Positions 61,622-64,000 of a stretch of 64,000 nucleotides of DNA are shown here, piece after piece. The stretch spans positions 62,001 through 126,000 of the forward strand of contig NZ_JAMPKY010000001.1 of the NCBI RefSeq assembly GCF_039962255.1, written 5' to 3'. Under the pieces are notes generated by a model. The model did no database searches and was not told where the DNA came from. It saw nothing but the letters and a program-made list of their open reading frames with translations. The position numbers were made by a program, and so were the translations under genes. This stretch comes from Leptolyngbya subtilissima AS-A7. GTDB taxonomy: Bacteria > Cyanobacteriota > Cyanobacteriia > Phormidesmidales > Phormidesmidaceae. How positions within the stretch are numbered: the stretch's first letter is position 1; each line of letters starts with the position of its first letter.

Positions 61622-62042
61622 GGACGATCACCTCGCGGCTTGATCCCCGCGCCCGGTGTTCCCACAGGTAGAGGCCCTGCCAAGTGCCTAGGCCCAGTCG
61701 TCCCTGCACAACCGGAATAGTTTCGCTGGTGTGGGTGAGCACCGTGCGAATGTGAGCCGGCATGTCGTCAGGGCCTTCGGTGCTGTGGATGTAGTGATTG
61801 CCCTCAGGCACCAGCTTGGCCAAGAAATTCTCTAGATCCACCAGCACGTCGGGGTCGGCGTTTTCTTGAATGATCAGGCTGGCAGAGGTGTGGCGCAGAA
61901 ACACCGTACACAGCCCAGTCTCGATCCCCGAGGCGCGCACCACCTGCTCAACCTCAGCAGTGAACCGCTGGAGCGATTTGCCCCGCGATCGCAGGGTCAG
62001 CACCTGCTGGTGGTGGCGAGTGGTGGCGGTAGAAGATGTCAT
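61605..62042 (-). CDS. YjbQ/UPF0047 family protein
   Basis: 145 aa. Family signature VFLRHTSASLIIQENADPDVLVDLENFLAKLVPEG and GTWQGLYLWEHRARGSSREVIVHV. Members are annotated as secondary thiamine-phosphate synthase enzymes on the basis of E. coli YjbQ activity; the true role is unclear. Overlaps era, so the two are co-translated. Confidence 0.94.
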   Translation of the reverse strand: MTSSTATTRHHQQVLTLRSRGKSLQRFTAEVEQVVRASGIETGLCTVFLRHTSASLIIQENADPDVLVDLENFLAKLVPEGNHYIHSTEGPDDMPAHIRTVLTHTSETIPVVQGRLGLGTWQGLYLWEHRARGSSREVIVHVTGY

Positions 62043-62137
62043 CGGGCAAGTTACCAGAATAGACCGTTATCTATTCTGGCAGAATTAAACACCCTCGGGA
62101 AACTTTGTTCCTTCGCCCTGCGGCTCTCCACTCTAAA

Positions 62138-62461
62138 TCACTCCACACACAGGGGCACGAGGCGGCCCTGGGCGGTCAGCCCTAGCCGCATGGGCTGGTT
62201 GGCGAGAATGGGATTGCCAGTTAGGGCACACACCTGTTCACGCTCAGCTACCGCCCCAAAGCTGGCGCAGATGTCCTCGGGCTGTACCTGGGTTACACCT
62301 TCGCTAGGACCTTGCTCCACATACTGCCAAAGAATGTCGCGAATCAACGCCTGATATCCCCGGTTACCGGCCAGGGCTTTGAGTTTTTCCTTCAGCGATC
62401 GCTCTAGGCGAATGCTGGTAACTTCCATATCAGTGGTCGATACGCGAGTTAGGGTTGGCAT
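62138..62461 (-). CDS. Ribbon-helix-helix regulator with two C-terminal cysteines
   Basis: 107 aa from ATG 62461. RHH part: MEVTSIRLERSLKEKLKALAGNRGYQALIRDILWQYVEQ, a beta-strand with two helices. The C-terminal part GAVAEREQVCALTGNPILANQPMRLGLTAQGRLVPLCVE has two cysteines that might bind metal or sense redox. Likely a transcription regulator; the DNA just upstream of its start is full of inverted repeats, suggesting autoregulation. Confidence 0.75.
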   Translation of the reverse strand: MPTLTRVSTTDMEVTSIRLERSLKEKLKALAGNRGYQALIRDILWQYVEQGPSEGVTQVQPEDICASFGAVAEREQVCALTGNPILANQPMRLGLTAQGRLVPLCVE

Positions 62462-62511
62462 TAGCGGGCACACCTCCAAGGGAAACATAAAAGACTTTTT
62501 CTGGAACGTGT

Positions 62512-62612
62512 CACAACTCGACTGTGGTTGTCACTAACGAGTTGTGTCTAACTAACAGTTTAGACAGACTAGACACGTTTGTATTACACGTGTAGTATTA
62601 ACGTTATTCGAG
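62512..62612. promoter_or_regulatory. Cluster of inverted repeats upstream of the RHH gene
   Basis: Within about 100 bp: CACAACTCG (62512-62520)/CGAGTTGTG (62538-62546), perfect with 17-bp spacing; TGTCTAA (62545-62551)/TTAGACA (62560-62566); and ACACGT/ACGTGT at about 62573-62593. Likely operator sites for the adjacent RHH protein (inference). Confidence 0.5.
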
Positions 62613-62711
62613 CGTATCCGTCAAGCCTCCTCGCTGAGCGAAAGGTCTTGAGCTAACGGATGCCCTCATGCCTTCCTAAGCCTTGCTGTTTTACGCTTGA
62701 GGAACTCTGCC

Positions 62712-63062
62712 ATGTTACGGATCTTGTCTACTGGCACCGCAATGAATATCGCCGTCACCACGGGCGATGCTGGCCAGATGGGCATGGTGGCGGGGTTCGC
62801 TGGCTATTTTAGTGGCCTGATTAGCCGACTGATTCGCTCTATGGGTGGGTTAGCCTTGGGCGATTTTGACAGGAGAGATCTATTTAAAGGGGATGCCTTA
62901 AGGGGCGACCGCCTTTGGGGAGATCTGTTCCTGTGGTTCAGGCCATCTCTAGTGCTAATGGGATGCCTCACTCGGGGCGATTCCCCTTTGGGGAAGTCGT
63001 GCCAACGCCTGAGCTGGCCCTATCCCCACTATTTTTCCCAGCATTCTGTGTCTCAGCATTAA
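62712..63062 (+). CDS. Doubtful ORF overlapping short direct repeats
   Basis: The first 50 residues (MLRILSTGTAMNIAVTTGDAGQMGMVAGFAGYFSGLISRL) have a plausible SD (GAGGA) and a hydrophobic helix, but from about 62885 the DNA consists of two copies of a GGGATGCCT...GGGGCGA...CTTTGGGGA repeat. The C-terminal half is therefore probably not protein-coding. Confidence 0.25.
   Translation: MLRILSTGTAMNIAVTTGDAGQMGMVAGFAGYFSGLISRLIRSMGGLALGDFDRRDLFKGDALRGDRLWGDLFLWFRPSLVLMGCLTRGDSPLGKSCQRLSWPYPHYFSQHSVSQH
62889..62999. repeat. Two near-identical direct repeats
   Basis: GGGATGCCT-(2-5 nt)-GGGGCGA-(4-6 nt)-CTTTGGGGA occurs at about 62890-62921 and again at about 62961-62997. The CTTTGGGGA end recalls cyanobacterial dispersed repeats. 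Confidence 0.5.
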
Positions 63063-63349
63063 CCCGACCCCCGATCTGGCTCAGCGCCTAGAGGTAGCTG
63101 TTCCCAGCTAATTCCGTTTCGATCGGGCTTCAAATTTGGGTTTGCAGCAGTATTGCCGCCGTTGGCCTTTCACAAAGCCAAGGGTTCGCATCGGTATTCA
63201 CCCACAGTCTGGCCGCTCAGGGCTGCCTGTGGTGCTCGTGATCCACCATGCGATCGCCTGGTTAGGCCACCGTTTTAGGGCCACTGCCGCCCCGACACAG
63301 CAAACTTAAGCAACGAAACTAGTTCACAAGTATCAAGGCATGAGGGATC

Positions 63350-63736
63350 ATGTTGAAGCTAACTTATTCCGATGCAGATTTATTGATTGAGCATTTAGAT
63401 CTCACCGTAGAAGCGATGGTCACCCAGCGCAGCTTAGTAGCTCTGCGGGCCGGACAGCCCCTGGTGGTGCAGCCGGGCTATGGAGCCTTTGCCCTGCCCG
63501 CCGACCTACCGGGAATTGCTGCATTCAAAGCTAGAAGTCAGGGGGCGATCGACATTGCCCCCTGCGATATCGACTGGCTCGAAGTCACCCTGCGGGGCAC
63601 CTGGCTAGCCGACAATGCCGCCAGCGCCGAGGGCATTTTGGTGGTCGAACTTGGCCCCCAACTAGAGTCTCAGCTCGTCGCCCTGTGGCAGCGCAGCCTG
63701 AACTGGGTAGCGGCCCCCTGCTCTCAGGGGCGCTAA
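63350..63736 (+). CDS. Conserved hypothetical protein next to trxA
   Basis: 128 aa, soluble: MLKLTYSDADLLIEHLDLTV at the start, then LVALRAGQPLVVQPGYGAFALPADLPGI, and the C-terminal DWLEVTLRGTWLADNAASAEGILVVELGPQLESQLVALWQR. It looks like a conserved cyanobacterial protein of unknown function. The 123-bp gap before trxA on the same strand allows separate promoters. Confidence 0.7.
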   Translation: MLKLTYSDADLLIEHLDLTVEAMVTQRSLVALRAGQPLVVQPGYGAFALPADLPGIAAFKARSQGAIDIAPCDIDWLEVTLRGTWLADNAASAEGILVVELGPQLESQLVALWQRSLNWVAAPCSQGR

Positions 63737-63858
63737 AAGTTGGGCGGTCTTGACCCCATCGCCCAGGCTTTGCAGTACCGTAGAAAATGAGGGCCGGATA
63801 GTTTTTACACTCCATAAAATCCCGACCAGACCAAAGACGCAGAGAAGGAGAGATTGAA

Positions 63859-64000
63859 ATGGCTGACGATGCAACCTACCTCACCCTGACCGCCGACAAC
63901 TTTGAGGCCGAGGTGATGCAGAGCGATGTGCCGGTGCTGGTCGACTTTTGGGCCGCCTGGTGTGGCCCCTGCCGCATCATGAACCCCATTGTGGAAGAGC
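63859..64000 (+). CDS. trxA: Thioredoxin (3' end outside window)
   Basis: The first 47 codons are present: [20 protein letters not shown] then [22 protein letters not shown] with the active-site WCGPCR. AAGGAGAG is a good SD. Full thioredoxin would be about 105-110 aa, so more than half lies beyond the right edge. The acidic start MADDATY is unlike the m-type SAAAQV start, so which cyanobacterial thioredoxin class it belongs to is open. Confidence 0.95.
   Translation, partial: MADDATYLTLTADNFEAEVMQSDVPVLVDFWAAWCGPCRIMNPIVEE

Overview
The window is cyanobacterial chromosome. Evidence: a CP12 gene, a gamma-tocopherol methyltransferase, the gene order rplS, tRNA-Trp, secE, nusG, rplK, rplA, rplJ, rplL, several cyanobacterial DUF families (DUF3386, DUF3181, DUF2301, DUF3747 with SLH repeats), and many copies of the HIP1 octamer GCGATCGC. 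The moderately GC-rich composition, gene content and G/C-rich intergenic foldbacks suggest a thin filamentous cyanobacterium of the Leptolyngbya/Nodosilinea kind; that placement is inference. No phage, transposase, integrase or CRISPR array was seen.

Layout. 1-7.8 kb: the 3' part of the S10/spc ribosomal operon on the plus strand (rpsC partial, rplP, rpmC, rpsQ, rplN, rplX, rplE, rpsH, rplF, rplR, rpsE, rplO, secY, adk, infA), ending abruptly at infA against a convergent gene. 7.8-9.9 kb: a DgcN/DUF1611 plus enolase-superfamily epimerase pair (putative D-glutamate or dipeptide metabolism). 10-12.3 kb: a CHRD-domain secreted protein, an ECF sigma factor and its anti-sigma factor. 12.3-17.6 kb: a PLP decarboxylase, an intergenic cluster of DnaA boxes, then small conserved cyanobacterial genes. 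17.8-24.7 kb: a LuxR-type response regulator, a chromate transporter behind a decayed PadR regulator, a VanX-like dipeptidase, a FIST protein, CP12, an Spx/ArsC-like protein and CsbD. 24.9-31.1 kb: a large hypothetical protein, an SLH protein, a tocopherol methyltransferase and a KtrB potassium channel subunit.

31.5-35.7 kb (minus strand): the rplS - tRNA-Trp - secE - nusG - rplKAJL cluster with an L10 leader/attenuator. 35.9-39.5 kb: a GAF histidine kinase, a DUF2301 membrane protein and a hypothetical. 39.5-41.6 kb: an AT-rich 840-bp gap and a glycosyltransferase of visibly different composition. 41.7-48.2 kb: a cytochrome P450, a MetF-like reductase, trpS, small hypotheticals, an alpha/beta hydrolase and a macro-domain protein. 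48.3-55.3 kb (minus strand): a carbon-reserve block transcribed pgm, glgP, two tandem phosphoglycerate-mutase-like genes, ackA, which fits dark glycogen breakdown and acetate fermentation. 55.5-64 kb: a double GNAT protein, a 3-methyladenine glycosylase, a 40-aa membrane peptide, a beta-CASP-type metallohydrolase with a C-terminal Cys4 motif, a PPC/DUF296 protein, a coupled small-protein/HNH pair, era, yjbQ, a ribbon-helix-helix regulator with an inverted-repeat-rich upstream region, and the start of trxA at the right edge.

Most of the window is housekeeping. The parts most worth a second look are the DgcN/DgcA pair, the RHH-like/HNH two-gene module, the RHH gene with its repeat-rich control region, the DnaA-box cluster, the decayed chrA regulator, unannotated small ORFs at 31.1-31.3 kb and 57.2 kb, and a recurring intergenic foldback architecture. 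None is shown here to be a new system.
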